A stretch of DNA of 64,000 nt from Euborellia annulipes (taxonomy: Eukaryota; Arthropoda; Insecta; Dermaptera; Anisolabididae): NCBI GenBank assembly GCA_023213315.1, contig JAKCPI010002469.1, forward strand, positions 1-64,000, in the 5' to 3' direction. The notes beneath the pieces are model-generated. The model was not told the origin of the DNA. It did no database searches and worked only from the letters and a program-made list of their open reading frames with translations. Position 1 is the first letter of the stretch, and every line of letters starts with the position of its first letter. Of the stretch, positions 1 to 10,971 are shown piece after piece. Made by a program: the position numbers and the translations under genes.

Positions 1-1350
1 TTTTATAAAATTTTTAGGTTTTTATTTTTGTTATGTTGGTAGATTGTAAATACTTCGTTTGGTATTCATTCGAAACGATAAAAACATAGGATTTCACCAA
101 ATTTTATAAAATTTTAGGTTTTTATTTTTGTTATGTTGGTAGAATGTAAATACATCGTTTTGGTATCCATTCGAAACGATAAACATAGGATTTCACTAAA
201 TTTTATAAAATTTTAGGTTTATATTTTGGTTATGTTGGTAGAATGTAAATACTTCGTTTGGGCATTCCATTCGAAACGATAAACATTAGGATTTCATCAA
301 ATTTTATAAAATTTTAGGTTTTTTTATTTTTGTTATGTTGGTGGGAGAATGTAAATACATCGTTTGGTATCCATTCGAAACGATAAACATAGGATTTCAC
401 CAAATTTTATAAAATTTTAGGGTTTTTTATTTTTGTTATGTTGGTAGAATGTAAATACATCGTTTGGTATCCATTCGAAACGATAAACATAGGATTTCAC
501 CTAAATTTTATAAAATTTTAGGTTTTTTATTTTTGTTATGTTGGTAGAATGTAAATACATCGTTTGACATATCCATTCGAAACGATAAACATAGGATTTC
601 ACCAAATTTTATAAAATTTTAGGTTTTTTATTTTTGTTATGTTGGTAGAATGTAAATACATCGTTTGGTATCCATTCGAAACGATAAACATAGGATTTCA
701 CCAAATTTTATAAAATTTTAGGTTTTTTATTTTTGTTATGTTGGTGGAATGTAAATACATCGTTTGGTATCCATTCGAAACGATAAACATAGGATTTCAC
801 CAAATTTTATAAAATTTTAGGTTTTTTATTTTTGTTATGTTGGTAGAATGTAAATACATCGTTTGGTATCCATTCGAAACGATAAACATAGGATTTCACC
901 AAATTTTATAAAATTTTTAGGTTTTTTATTTTTGTTATGTTGGTAGAATGTAAATACACCGTTTGGTATCCATTCGAAACGATAAACATAGGATTTCCCT
1001 AAATTTTATAAAATTTTAGGTTTTTTATTTTTGTTATGTTGGTAGAATGTAAATACATCGTTTGGTATCCATTCGAAACGATAAACATAGGGATTCACCA
1101 AATTTTTGTAAAATTTTAGGTTTTTATTTTTGTTATGTTGGTAGAATGTAAATACATCGTTTGGTATCCATTCGAAACGATAAACATAGGATTTCCCAAA
1201 TTTTATAAAATTTTGGGGTTTTTATTTTTGTTATGTTGGTAGATTATTGTAAATACTTCGTTTGGTATTCATTCGAAAACGATAAACATAAAGGTATTTC
1301 CCTAAATTTTATAAAATTTTAGGTTTTTTTTATTTTTTGTTATGTTGGTA
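1..1350. repeat. 99-bp satellite array A
   Basis: About 13.5 head-to-tail copies of a 99-bp AT-rich unit; for example, the word TCGTTTGGTATCC starts near 661 and again near 760. Each unit contains a perfect 16-bp palindrome AAATTTTATAAAATTT and an inverted pair ATCGTTT / AAACGAT separated by about 12 bases. Copies differ by single substitutions and by small indels in T-runs. The array runs off the left edge of the window. It ends at about 1350 in unique sequence that is also found after array B. No coding potential is visible. Confidence 0.97.
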
Positions 1351-1399
1351 GCACTCCTTCTTATCACGTTAATCTATTTCTATCTGAATGGATCTATCT
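1351..1399. repeat. Flank shared by both satellite arrays
   Basis: The sequence CTTCTTATCACGTTAATC and the following words TCTATCTGAA and GGATCTATC recur after array B at about 3306-3355. The 99-bp arrays therefore look like the inside of a longer repeated unit with a defined right flank. In this copy the flank is interrupted at about 1400 by a DHE insertion and appears to resume at about 2092 with TTCCATTAGGGATGAAAATT, which follows directly in the second copy (about 3367). Confidence 0.75.
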
Positions 1400-2091
1400 A
1401 AAAAATCTGGTGGCGACTGTCGCACGGCACACCTTGCTTTCTCTTTCCTTCGGTAATCGAAAGTTGTGTTCTGTGCTGTCACACCAGATTTTGTCTGTCG
1501 GCCTATATTTAGTTTCCGCCAATATATTAAAGAATTAAAGATGTCAAATTTATAAACATGGGAAAATATTAAATTATATTTTGTTACCATAAGCAACTAT
1601 ATTTCTCATATCTTCTCTATGAAGCACAAGAGTAAGTGTGCTTCAAACAAATATTGAGAGCAAAACGAGAATATACATTTTGAAAGAGCATCTAAAAAAT
1701 AATTGATTTTTCCCGAATTTTAATCAAAATCGTTAGAGCGAATTTTGAGAAAATCGAAAAAAACTGAAAAAGTACATCAGTAAAGTACTAGTACTCTTTG
1801 TGATTTTTGATTAAAAGCTTATTTTTCCGGTCCCGGGGGTGTTTAACCAAATATAAAATTTCAACCTCCTAGCTTTCAATTCCTTCATGCTTAAAATTGA
1901 ACACACACACACACACACACCCTTACCCACCCACACACAGACAGACATGTCACTTGAAAACCACTTTTGGATTCAGGGGACCTCAAAACGTGAAGATCCA
2001 TCAAAATCTCGACATCGAATTTTTTGACATGAATCAATACTTTCTCTCTATATATATATTACATATATACATAGGTAAGAGAAAGTAAAAA
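1400..2091 (+). mobile_element. Dual-hairpin element (DHE), copy 1
   Basis: This copy starts with the 5' hairpin (AAAAATCTGGTG... / ...CACCAGATTTT, 1401-1495). It continues through the GTTACCATAAGCAACTA block, the core AGTACTAGTACT near 1785, a (CA)n run near 1900 and GACCTCAAAACGTG, and ends in the 3' hairpin ACTTTCTCTC...GGTAAGAGAAAGT at about 2085. It has no open frame of note. It splits the right flank of satellite array A, so it is younger than that array. The superfamily is not recognised. It lacks the TC start and CTRR end expected of a Helitron. Confidence 0.85.
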
Positions 2092-2119
2092 TTTTCCATT
2101 AGGGATGAAAATTACTAAT

Positions 2120-2404
2120 CTCAGCCAAAAACATCGGAGATGCAAAAAGGGGAAGGGCGCCTCGCATTATTTTTGGCCCAGCGTCGAGTGTGAAATCAAA
2201 AAAAATGCGCCTCGCTTTTCTGATTTATATAAAAGCGAGGAAATATTTTCACTTAAATAAAACCCCTACAGAATTTTATTTGTTTCATATATCCTCGCTT
2301 TTATATAAATCAGAAAAGCGAGGCGCATTTTTTTGATTTCACCTCGACGCTGGGCAAAAATAATGCGAGGCGCCCCTTTTGCATCTCCGATGTTTTTGGC
2401 TGAG
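2120..2404. mobile_element. Foldback MITE, 285 bp
   Basis: This is a nearly perfect inverted repeat. CTCAGCCAAAAACATCGG at the left matches its reverse complement at the right end (2387-2404), and the pairing continues inward for more than 100 bp through GAGATGC, GCGCCTCGCATTATTTT and the AGCGAGG blocks. The central loop is about 60 bp. No transposase is present. A clear target duplication is not visible, so the superfamily is open. Confidence 0.88.
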
Positions 2405-2515
2405 ATTTCACTTCTTTTTGTGAAATATTACATTTAATTTTATTTAATAATTTTTGTTTATTAAATATTAAATTATCCCATGAATAGATCTTTTAATATG
2501 CTTCCAATCAGTAAA

Positions 2516-3303
2516 ATAAATACATCGTTTGGTATCCATTCAAAACGATAAACATAGGATTTCCCTAAATTTTATAAAATTTTAGGATTTTTATTTTTGT
2601 TATGTTGGTAGGATATAAATACATCGTTTGGTATCCATTCAAAACGATAAAGATAAGATTTCACCAAATTTTATAAAATTTTAGGATTTTTATTTTTGTT
2701 ATGTTGGTAGAATGTAAATACATCATTTGGTATCCATTCGAAACGATAAAGATAGGATTTCACCAAATTTTATAAGATTTTAGGTTTTTTATTTTTGTTA
2801 TGTTGGTAGTATGTAAATACATCGTTTGGTATCCATTCAAAACGATAAACATAGGATTTCACTAAATTTTATAAAATTTTAGGATTTTTATTTTTGTTAT
2901 GTTGGTAGAATGTAAATACATCATTTGGTATCCATTCAAAACGATAAACATAGGATTTCACTAAATTTTATAAAATTTTAGGATTTTTATTTTTTTTATG
3001 TTGGTAGTATGTAAATACATCGTTTGGTATCCATTCAAAACGATAAACATAGGATTTCACTAAATTTTATAAAATTTTAGGATTTTTATTTTTGTTATGT
3101 TGGTAGTATGTAAATACATCATTTGGTATCCATTCGAAACGATAAAGATAGGATTTCACCGAATTTTATAAAATTTTAGGATTTTTATTTTTGTTATGTT
3201 GGTAGGATGTAAATACATCATTTGGTATCCATTCAAAACGAGAAACATAGGATTTCACCAAATTTTATAAAATTTTAGGTTTTTTATTTTTGTTATGTTG
3301 GTA
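2516..3303. repeat. 99-bp satellite array B (diverged subfamily)
   Basis: About eight copies of the same 99-bp unit as array A. Subfamily markers are ATTCAAAACG in place of ATTCGAAACG, and AGGATTTTTATT in place of AGGTTTTTTATT. The arrays have therefore evolved separately or by local homogenisation. The array ends in the same flank (CTTCTTATCACGTTAATC) as array A. Confidence 0.96.
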
Positions 3304-4329
3304 GTACTTCTTATCACGTTAATCTATTGTATTTCTATCTGAAGGGATCTATCCTAAAATTTTTTATTCCATTAGGGATGAAAATTACTAATATTAATAG
3401 ATATGTACCTAGATGACGTCATCGGGGAGCAAAATAGTTAGAATTGTCTTTTCGCCACGTTAAAGATAGGACAAATTTGAAATTTTGAATACCTCTCAAA
3501 AAGTCACTTTTGATCCAAAATGAAATTTTATATCAAAGGTATCGGGTTTTTGATAGTATCTATTTGTATTTTAAATTTCATCCAAATCGGTCCAGCAGGG
3601 AAACCTGTAGCTTTGTCTAAAAATTTGAAAATTGAAGAAAAGAATGAAAAAAAAAAGAAAAAAAAGAAAAAAAAAAAGGAAAAATAAGAGACTAACTTTT
3701 GACCTTCCGAAATCGGCAAAATCTCAACTTTGAGCCTCTGCCATTCTGTTTGGCACTGGAATTTTTTTTTGAATTCGTGCTCAAAATAATCCTTATTTAT
3801 TCTAGTTTAATATAAAAAAAATTTGGCTCCGATATCTTAAAACCTTTTTGAGATATTCGCCCAGAAAGAGAAAAGTTTCTCAAAAAAATTTTTTCACGTC
3901 CCTATCTTTTATTAAGGATTTAAAATCATTCTTGATAATATAGTCTAGGGACGACTCGTCCATCTAAATGCAATGGGCCATTGGCATCTATTGGAATATC
4001 AACTAAATGGTAGTATTAAGAGTTTCTTTGCTTTCTTTTGCTTTTCACATGCTCGGCGACGAGTCGCTCCCGCGACTCTTGATTTCCTTTATTATTTAAC
4101 TATTCATTAAAATACATAAGAAGAAGTCTGCTGAATTTTCACTACCTAACTCCCCTTTTGGGCAATTAAAATAGAATCGTCCATCTCCCTCTTCTTAATA
4201 ATTAGCCATACTGACTCCCCTTTTATTCAATTGAAATAGAATCGTCCATCTCCCTCTTCTGACTAATTAGCCAATCACAAGGGTTGTATTCTTTGGCGCC
4301 ACAAGGCTTGCATAGAAAAGAACACCAAC
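3304..4329. other. Gene-free stretch with repeat remnants
   Basis: It begins with the array flank. A perfect cAMP-response-element octamer TGACGTCA lies at about 3414-3421. The words AATTTCATCCAAATCGGTCC and CAGCAGG near 3580 resemble the conserved 3' tail phrase of many invertebrate LINE or SINE copies. A purine-rich A/G tract lies at about 3635-3690. Two near-repeats of CCCCTTTT followed by AATAGAATCGTCCATCTCCC lie near 4160 and 4220. No gene is recognised. Confidence 0.5.
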
Positions 4330-4337
4330 CTAGCAGC

Positions 4338-4984
4338 TAGGGCTGGACGGTAAACCGGTTTACCGGTAAAAACCGGTAAAAATTTTTTACCGAAAACGCG
4401 GTAACGAACCTCTAATTCGATAAAAACCGGTTTTTTTTTCGAAAGTCGGTAAAAAATTTTGGTTCCGCGAGAAAAAAAAAATGTTTCGGCAAAAAATTGG
4501 CTCTCTAAAAAAAAGGTAAAATATTTTTTTCCGGCCGGGAAAAAATTTGGTTCCGCGAGGGAAAAAAATGTTTCGGCAAAAAATTGGCTCTCTAAAAAAA
4601 AGGTAAAATATTTTTCCGGCCGGCGAAAAATTTTGGTCCCGCGATAAAAAAAATGTTTCGGCAAAAAATTGGCATCCCGCGGGGGAAAAAAATGTTTCGG
4701 CAAAAATTGGCTCTCTAAAAAAAAAGGTAAAACATTTTTCCGGCCGGGGAAAAATTTTGGTTCCGCGGGGAAAAAAATGTTTCGGCAAAAAATTGGCTCT
4801 CTAAAAAAAAGGTAAAATATTTTTTCGGCCTGGGAAAAATTTTTGGTTCCGCAAAAAAAAAATGTTCCGCGGCGGCAAACTTTGGTTCCGCGGGCGGTAA
4901 AAAATTTTTACCGACTTTCGAGAAAAACCGGTTTTTTTTTCATTATCGAGGTCGGTAATGAAAATCCATTACCGTCCAGCCCTA
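4338..4984. mobile_element. Non-autonomous hAT-type element, 647 bp
   Basis: Its terminal inverted repeats begin TAGGGCTGGACGGTAA on the left and end TTACCGTCCAGCCCTA on the right. It is flanked by a perfect 8-bp target duplication CTAGCAGC (4330-4337 and 4985-4992). An 8-bp duplication and GGGCTGG-type ends are hallmarks of the hAT superfamily. The inside carries four to five imperfect tandem units of about 95 bp (4450-4860) containing TTCCGCG, ATGTTTCGGC and TTGGCTCTCTAAAAA. The Phe-rich reading frames on the minus strand here are translations of that tandem repeat, not genes. Confidence 0.93.
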
Positions 4985-4992
4985 CTAGCAGC

Positions 4993-5864
4993 CTAGTCAC
5001 TCAGTAGAGTGGAGAATTTTGTTTAGTGCTGAACCTATGATAATGTGTGCAAGAAATACCCAAGCCACCTCATTTGCTGTGCTGCCATGTTTGGGGTTAG
5101 ACGGCTCTCTCTCGCTCTCTTCGTTTCTCGGCGGTTTTAACTAGGTATTTTACTTCAATATTGCTAATTATTTATTAATTACTCTTATTAATCATTTAAT
5201 ATTTATAATTGATAAAATAATTCATGAATTTCTAGACATTGTTTTTTTTTTTTAAATTTATATAGACGCCTCTTGTGAATATTTGTTTCGTACCTTATAT
5301 GAATGCATATTATCGTTCTTTTTCTCTTTTTTTTACTCTCCATTTTAATTAATAATTTATTTTATGCAATTTTTATTTATTTTATTTTTCATTTATCATA
5401 AAATATATAAAGTAGAGCGAATCTTATTTAAAGTTTTGAATCACTAGTTGAGAGCTAGTTGAGTGATTTTTTCATCTGATTTTTGCCTTTCTGTTCTTTC
5501 TCAAACCCTGAGGCAATATTAAATCAAAAGTTGCCTATGATGCCACATTACAACAAGCACACATTTAGACCCAAAGAATATTGAAATAATATTTTTATCA
5601 AGCAGAGAATATTAAAAATATTTTTCATAATATCGATATTGATAGCGAATATTTCTTTATAATCCCTACAAGTAAATTGTGGTGTGATTATTAGCACACC
5701 TCTCTCTTATCTCAGACTTGCACCAATTTTTTCATTATTTAATACAATTTACAAATTTTATTTTAATTAGTTAATTTCATATTATCATTGAAAGAAATCA
5801 CATCAAACAAATACACACAGGAATTCAAATATTAACTGAAACAGAAAAATCTGGTGTGACTACA
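4993..5864. other. AT-rich, no gene seen
   Basis: A short richer patch (GCTCTCTCTCGCTCTCTTCG near 5105) is followed by AT-rich sequence. No convincing exon, RNA gene or element end was found. Confidence 0.5.
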
Positions 5865-6012
5865 CTTTTCCTCATTCACACTCACACTCACACACACATT
5901 CACACAGTCTTTTCGGCAACTCAGGCCATTTAAGACTTTAGACGATAACCCTTGTATTTAAAGACAATGCCGTTGTATTTAATATATATATTGTGGGTTT
6001 AGGCATTTCTAT
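5865..6012 (+). repeat. Direct repeat block, copy 1 (second at 6832-6952)
   Basis: The words TCATTCACACTCA, CACAGTCTTTT, GGCCATTTAAGACTTT and GACGATAACC occur in the same order in both copies. In both cases the block is close to a DHE-type hairpin (6014 and 6497), so it is probably part of a diverged DHE subfamily. Confidence 0.7.
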
Positions 6013-6013
6013 T

Positions 6014-6110
6014 TCTGGTGTGACTAGTCGCACGGCCAAAAACTTTTTTGTACCTTCCGTATTTGAAAGTTTAGCACTGTAGTTATCACAACAGATTTTT
6101 TGTAACGACA
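6014..6110 (+). mobile_element. DHE 5' hairpin fragment (diverged)
   Basis: TCTGGTGTGACTAGTCGCAC on the left is followed by a shortened stem and by ATCACAACAGATTTTTTGT on the right, matching the 5' end of DHE with many changes. The usual CGGTAATCGAAAGTTGTG arm is degraded. Only the 5' end is present. Confidence 0.65.
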
Positions 6111-6496
6111 TGAGTTGAAAATATTTTATTTTTTATTCTTGTATCAAAGCAAATCATCATATACCAATTTAACAAATGTGAGTTAATTTGTTGGTGGGTC
6201 AAACACCAGTCGAATTCTTTAAATATAAAATTAATTAATAATTATATTTTTACATATTTGTCTTTACTTCTCTTAGCTCTTTCGAGTCTGAACCTGTTTG
6301 GATTCTCTTTGTTTTCTTAAAGAAATTATTCTATAATCTCACTTTATTTTTAGAAAAGGGGCATTTTTATAATTATCGTTCTTATTTCAAGAATAATTTC
6401 TTATTTCAAGAATAATTAATGAATTCAAATATATTCTTAATAACCCTCTTTATCTCTCCCTTATCTTAAGGCCTTATTCCCTTTTTATTAAATATA

Positions 6497-7137
6497 AAAA
6501 TCTGGTGTGACTAGTCGCACAGCCAACAACTTTTTTGTACCTTCAAATTTGAAAGATTTTTTGTAACGATATGTACTTTTAGTTCAGGCAGAACGGTACA
6601 GTGCATTTATAATAGATTCATTTTTTTTATTTATTTACTGCCAGTTTCAAAATTAGTTTCGGGTTGACCGACCCGGAGCTCGGTCGTTTTTTTTTTTTTT
6701 TTTTGATTTTGATAAAATTGGAAAAACCTAAAAAAGTACATCAGTAAAGTACTAGTACTCGAGGGGCCCAATTTGATGTGTATAGAAGAAATAGGAAAAT
6801 ATTTAAAAAATTTTTTTTTTTTTTAAACATTAAACTTTTTTCTCATTCACACTCATATTCACACAGTCTTTTGGGCAACTTAGGCCATTTAAGACTTTGA
6901 CGATAACCGTTATATTAATAATATATCTATTTGGGGTCCCGGCATTTCTATTTAAGTCATTTGATATCCAAATGCCTTAAATAAAATCATCCGACTGCCT
7001 GGGTGTTTAAAAAAACAAAGAGGGGAGGTAGTCTATGTTGTGGCATAATATTATATGGAGGAGACCTCAAAACACGTATTTCCCTCAAAATCTCGACCTA
7101 TATATTACATATATATAGGTAAGAGAAAGTAAAAATG
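6497..7137 (+). mobile_element. Diverged composite DHE copy
   Basis: A 5' start TCTGGTGTGACTAGTCGCAC lies at about 6500. ACATCAGTAAAGTACTAGTA lies at about 6738. The direct repeat block follows at 6832-6952, then a DHE-like 3' end with TCAAAATCTCGACC and GGTAAGAGAAAGTAAAAAT at 7119-7137. The CCGACCCGGAGCTCGGTCG palindrome near 6668 links it to the second sub-family at 32060-32640. Confidence 0.6.
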
Positions 7138-8275
7138 TACCTCCATATTTCGGTTATATAAACTAATAAAATCTAGTTGTATTTAATTATCTTCCAAATT
7201 GGTTAAAAAATATTTATTTTAATTAGAGAGTAAATATTTGCTCCCAATTAGATGACTATTGATTCTCATTAGGCATTGTTGTAAGAGTATAACAAATTTC
7301 CAATTAAATAGATATATCGATTGAATTTAGTAACAGAGTCAACATTTTTTTTAAATAAATTTTTTCCGAAATATTTAATTCATGATTTCAATCAAGAGTT
7401 TTATTTTTCAACGAAATAATAATAATAAAAAAAAAAAACCTCTAATTAAAAATATATTTAATTAATTTTTGTTAAGCGAATATGAAAAAACTTTACTTTG
7501 ATTAATAAAAAAAATTTTTTTTTTATTTATTTCCAAAGTAATTTAACAATAATAATACAATATAATTTGTTTCAAGTTGAAACAAAACTCATAAAACTTA
7601 GTTTCTTCATTTAATTTTTTTTTTTTTTTCATTTTTGTTGTTTTTAATTTTTTCGTTCGTGGAAAAGAAATTTTGAAAAGTTGTAAGAAAAAGTGAAATA
7701 GAAACGATTCTTTTAGATTACTTAATTTATTATTATTATTATTGTTACAACGCCGTCCATTCTCAATGCAAGTTCTAATTTTTGAAAAATTGTGTGACAA
7801 GAGTACGAAACGTCGCTGACATAGCGTAATTATTTTATTTTCTCTTGGGAATTTCGCTCTTTACGAAAATTCGCTATTATAGAGAACAACCCTCGTTAAA
7901 ATTAGGATCTTTTATAGTCAATAAAATAAAACCCTATCGCCGATTTAATTATAATCAGTAAATAGCGAATTGATGTTTAGGTGGCTGAACTGAACCCACA
8001 TACACTACCAAAAATCGACTTTCGCCGCCGAGAGGAGTTTTGCGGTGTCCCAAGGTGTAGTTCGTTCCTTCGCCTAAATATTTTTTTGGTGGTGTGGTGT
8101 GTGGGGAATGTTTTTGACTTAAAAAAACATTTAATTTTTCTTATCGGGTGACTCACCATTTTATAAACATATATTTCGATATATAAATTTTTTCAGATAA
8201 TTTCCGAGAATTAATTTATCAGAAAAAAAATTATATAAATTATTTATTCAAATTTTTTATACAGAATTAATTTTT
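7138..8275. other. AT-rich stretch with one GC-richer patch
   Basis: Mostly A/T runs. The patch 7985-8110 (with TCGACTTTCGCCGCCGAGAG) is unlike its surroundings. Read on the minus strand, it is preceded by an ATG directly followed by GTGAGT, a good splice donor word (about 8150-8160). That could be chance. No protein is recognised. Confidence 0.3.
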
Positions 8276-9168
8276 TTTTTACTTTCTCTTAGCTATATGT
8301 GAAATATATAGAGAGAAAGTATTGCTAACATGTCAAAAATTCTATGTGGAGATTTTGATGCAAATTGGTCTCTGTGTATGAATTTGTGGACATTTTTAAG
8401 CCTGAGGCGTCAAAATAAGCTTTTGAATAAAATCGGCCTAAAAGTACTAGTCCTTTACTGATGTAATTTTTCAGTTTTTTTTTTTCGATTTTCTCAAAAT
8501 TCGCTCCGACGATTTTGATTAAAATCAAAAATCAATTATTTTTTGGATGCTGTTTAAAATTTATATTCTCATTTTGCCCTTGAAATCTTTTGAAGCACAC
8601 TTTACTCTTGTACTTCATAGGAAAAAGATAGGAGAAATGGTTGCCATGGTAACAGAAGATAAATGTTTTCCCATTTTGATTAAAATTCATAAATCAACTA
8701 TTTTTTAGATTCTCTTTTAAAAGTATATCAATAAAATCTGAAAATTGTTTGAAGTACACTTTACTGTTGTAGTATTTCAGATTTTTCCAATTCATTTTTC
8801 GGCTCTTCCTTCCATAGAGCCAATGTTAAATCCGTATGTGGATTTGCATGTTAATTTCAATTCAAAAGGGGGTCCCTTTAAACTTTTACACATTTAAAAA
8901 TTGTTTTTCAATATTTATGAAATTTAGTATTTATTTATGATCCTTTATTATGTATAAAAAAATCCATGAGATCAAAATTTTGAAAAATAATTATAGTTTA
9001 TTTCAAGCAGTCAACATTTAAAATACACAGAGCCTATGAAAATTTTGAATCAAATGACTTTTTTACTTATGAAATGCAAGTGGTCAAGTTTGAAACTAAG
9101 ATGCTATGGGAGACTAAATATATCTCGACATAAAAAAATCTGGTGCGACTAGTCACATCACATTTTTA
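8276..9168 (-). mobile_element. DHE copy 2, long form
   Basis: In inverted order it carries the 3' hairpin (ACTTTCTCTTAGC...AGAGAGAAAGT, 8281-8320), the core AGTACTAGT near 8445, GTTGCCATGGTAACA near 8640, and then the extra internal region of the long form (CCGGCTCTTCC-like words, TTCAAAAGGGGGTCCC, ATTTATGATCC). It ends in a shortened 5' hairpin at about 9135-9165. It shows that the long internal segment belongs to the element. Confidence 0.82.
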
Positions 9169-9692
9169 AATTTTTAATTGAATTCAACAATAATGATAAA
9201 TTAAATTTCTTCCTTTTATTTTATATACTCTATAAGGAACCGATAAATGCAATTTAGTGTACTTCCAATCGGTACAAACAATCTTGTTGTTGTTGTTGAA
9301 AAACTCCCGGAAATATATATATCTATATATGTTGTGTTAGAGGGAAATAAAAAACTTTTAAGGTGTTTTCTTTCAAATACTTTTTTTTTTCCTCTCTTCA
9401 AAAATAAATTAGGAACTGAGAATCGTAATTCATTTTATCAAAGCGATAAAAACATTTTTAGTAAAAGTTCTTGTTGTTATCATTTTATAAGAATTAAATA
9501 AGATCCTTCCTTTTATTCTAAATTGTTTTCATAGTTTGTTGAATTCGTTAAATCCGGCGTGGTGACCATGACATTCATGCCTTCAGAATCATTAAGGGGC
9601 GGGGGGGGCATATCAAACATTTGTAAATGCTAAAAAAAAAACTTTTAGTTTTTCTATGTGTGTGCAAAGCCCTGTCAAATAATAAAGATATT
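9169..9692. other. No gene seen
   Basis: AT-rich sequence with a short G-run (GGGGCGGGGGGGGCATATC near 9596). The overlapping short frames on both strands have no recognisable protein features. Confidence 0.45.
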
Positions 9693-9975
9693 GTAGAGCT
9701 GTGAATTCGCTTCATTCTTTTGTAATAACCCTGTATCAGGTCTATTCTCTAAAAAGAGGCGTTAAAATTTAAAATAAACAAATGGGTGTTAAAAAGTAAT
9801 GTAAAAACAATCAACGTTAAAAAAATTCTATTCAAAATCACTTCTTTGCCTCAAATAGATTTTCTGTAAACAAAAATTTAAAGCCAAAGCGTTAACATTT
9901 AGTAAATAGTGTTAAAAATTAATGCCATGTCTAGGGGATGCCTTTAATATTTAAACGTATATTTAAAACAACCTA
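9693..9975 (+). mobile_element. CAGGTCTATTCTC element, copy 1 (3' truncated)
   Basis: From 9735 it matches the left 240 bp of the two fuller copies at 10417 and 18417, starting CAGGTCTATTCTCTAAAAA and continuing through GGCGTTAAAATTTAAAATAA. The 45 bp before it (GAGCTGTGAATTCGCTTC...CCCTGTAT) also precede copy 3, so that leader is either part of a longer element or a shared target. Confidence 0.75.
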
Positions 9976-10416
9976 CTATAAATTCCGTGATTATCAGTAC
10001 CGTAGTAATTAAAATTATGTGTGAAAATAATTTTATTTTTGTTGGATTTTAATTTTTACAAATTTATTACATTTTACAAAAATAATTTCGGGCCAGTTTT
10101 AGATATATACAATTTTATATATCATTTGCGAAATCCTGTTGTGTCTGTATGATTTTTCAGTAGCATTGGCCATTATATTGTATATATATCTAGATATAGA
10201 CAACCACACATCAATTAGTTTATTTAAGGTTCAGCCTAAAGCCATTAACGAGCCAATCGCTGTCCGCATAGCGTCTGTTTATTGTTTAGTCAATTCTCTA
10301 ATAGATTTCAACCTCTCACACTGATCGACATTCCCTATTTTATTTTTATTTATTAAAATATTTTACCACATCTCACTTTTTTTACTTTCTCTTACCCTAT
10401 ATATGAAATATATACA
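9976..10416. other. No gene; ends in a DHE 3'-hairpin fragment (minus)
   Basis: AT-rich sequence. The last 36 bp (TTTACTTTCTCTTACCC followed by TATATATGAAATATATA) are the inverted 3' end of a DHE, apparently cut by the next element. Confidence 0.5.
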
Positions 10417-10818
10417 GGTCTATTCTCTAAAAACAGGCGTTAAAATTTAAAATAAACAAATGGGTGTTAAAAAGTAATGTAAGCGTTAAAAATGCTATTC
10501 AAAATCACTTCCTTGCCTCAAATAGCTATTCTGTAAACAAAAATTTAAAGCCAAAGCGTTAACATTTAGTAAATAGTGTTAAAAATTAATGCCATGTCTA
10601 GGGGGTGCCTTTAATATTTTATTGTTTGAAATAAACATGGCGTCCTTAACCTAAAAAGTAAGGTTATGATTTTGATAGCTTTGAAATAAAAGCAACCTGT
10701 TAACGTTGCTGTTAAAACTTTGTTTAGAGAAAAGCATTTTTTTAACGCTGATTGTTTGCACATTACTTTTTAACACCCATTTGTTTATTTTAAATTTTAA
10801 GATGTTTTAGAGAAAGAC
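10417..10818 (+). mobile_element. CAGGTCTATTCTC element, copy 2 (about 400 bp)
   Basis: The left end CAGGTCTATTCTCTAAAAAC pairs with the right end (TTTAGAGAAAGACCT near 10815). The pairing continues through GGCGTTAAAATTTAAAATAA and ACAAATGGGTGTTAAAAAGT, whose inverse is ACTTTTTAACACCCATTTGT. It is a non-autonomous DNA element with long inverted ends and no coding frame. Flanking TATA on both sides could be the target duplication. Confidence 0.85.
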
Positions 10819-10971
10819 CTATATATCTATCTATCTATTATGGTAATCGTTATGTTGACCGAAACGTTTGTACCGAAATGTAAAAGTGATTTATTAATAA
10901 TTCAAGAGTTACTTTCATTCATCCCGACTTCGATCTTACAAACCCACCAACATTAAATATTTTATCAATTT

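Noticed and set aside
1..1350. Regular 99-bp repeats resembling a CRISPR array
   Set aside because: The whole unit repeats; there are no variable spacers between short constant repeats, and the context is a eukaryotic satellite.
4275..4788. Two 130-140 codon Phe-rich frames on the minus strand
   Set aside because: They are translations of the tandem repeat inside a hAT element with 8-bp target duplication; the 'protein' repeats simply mirror the DNA repeat.
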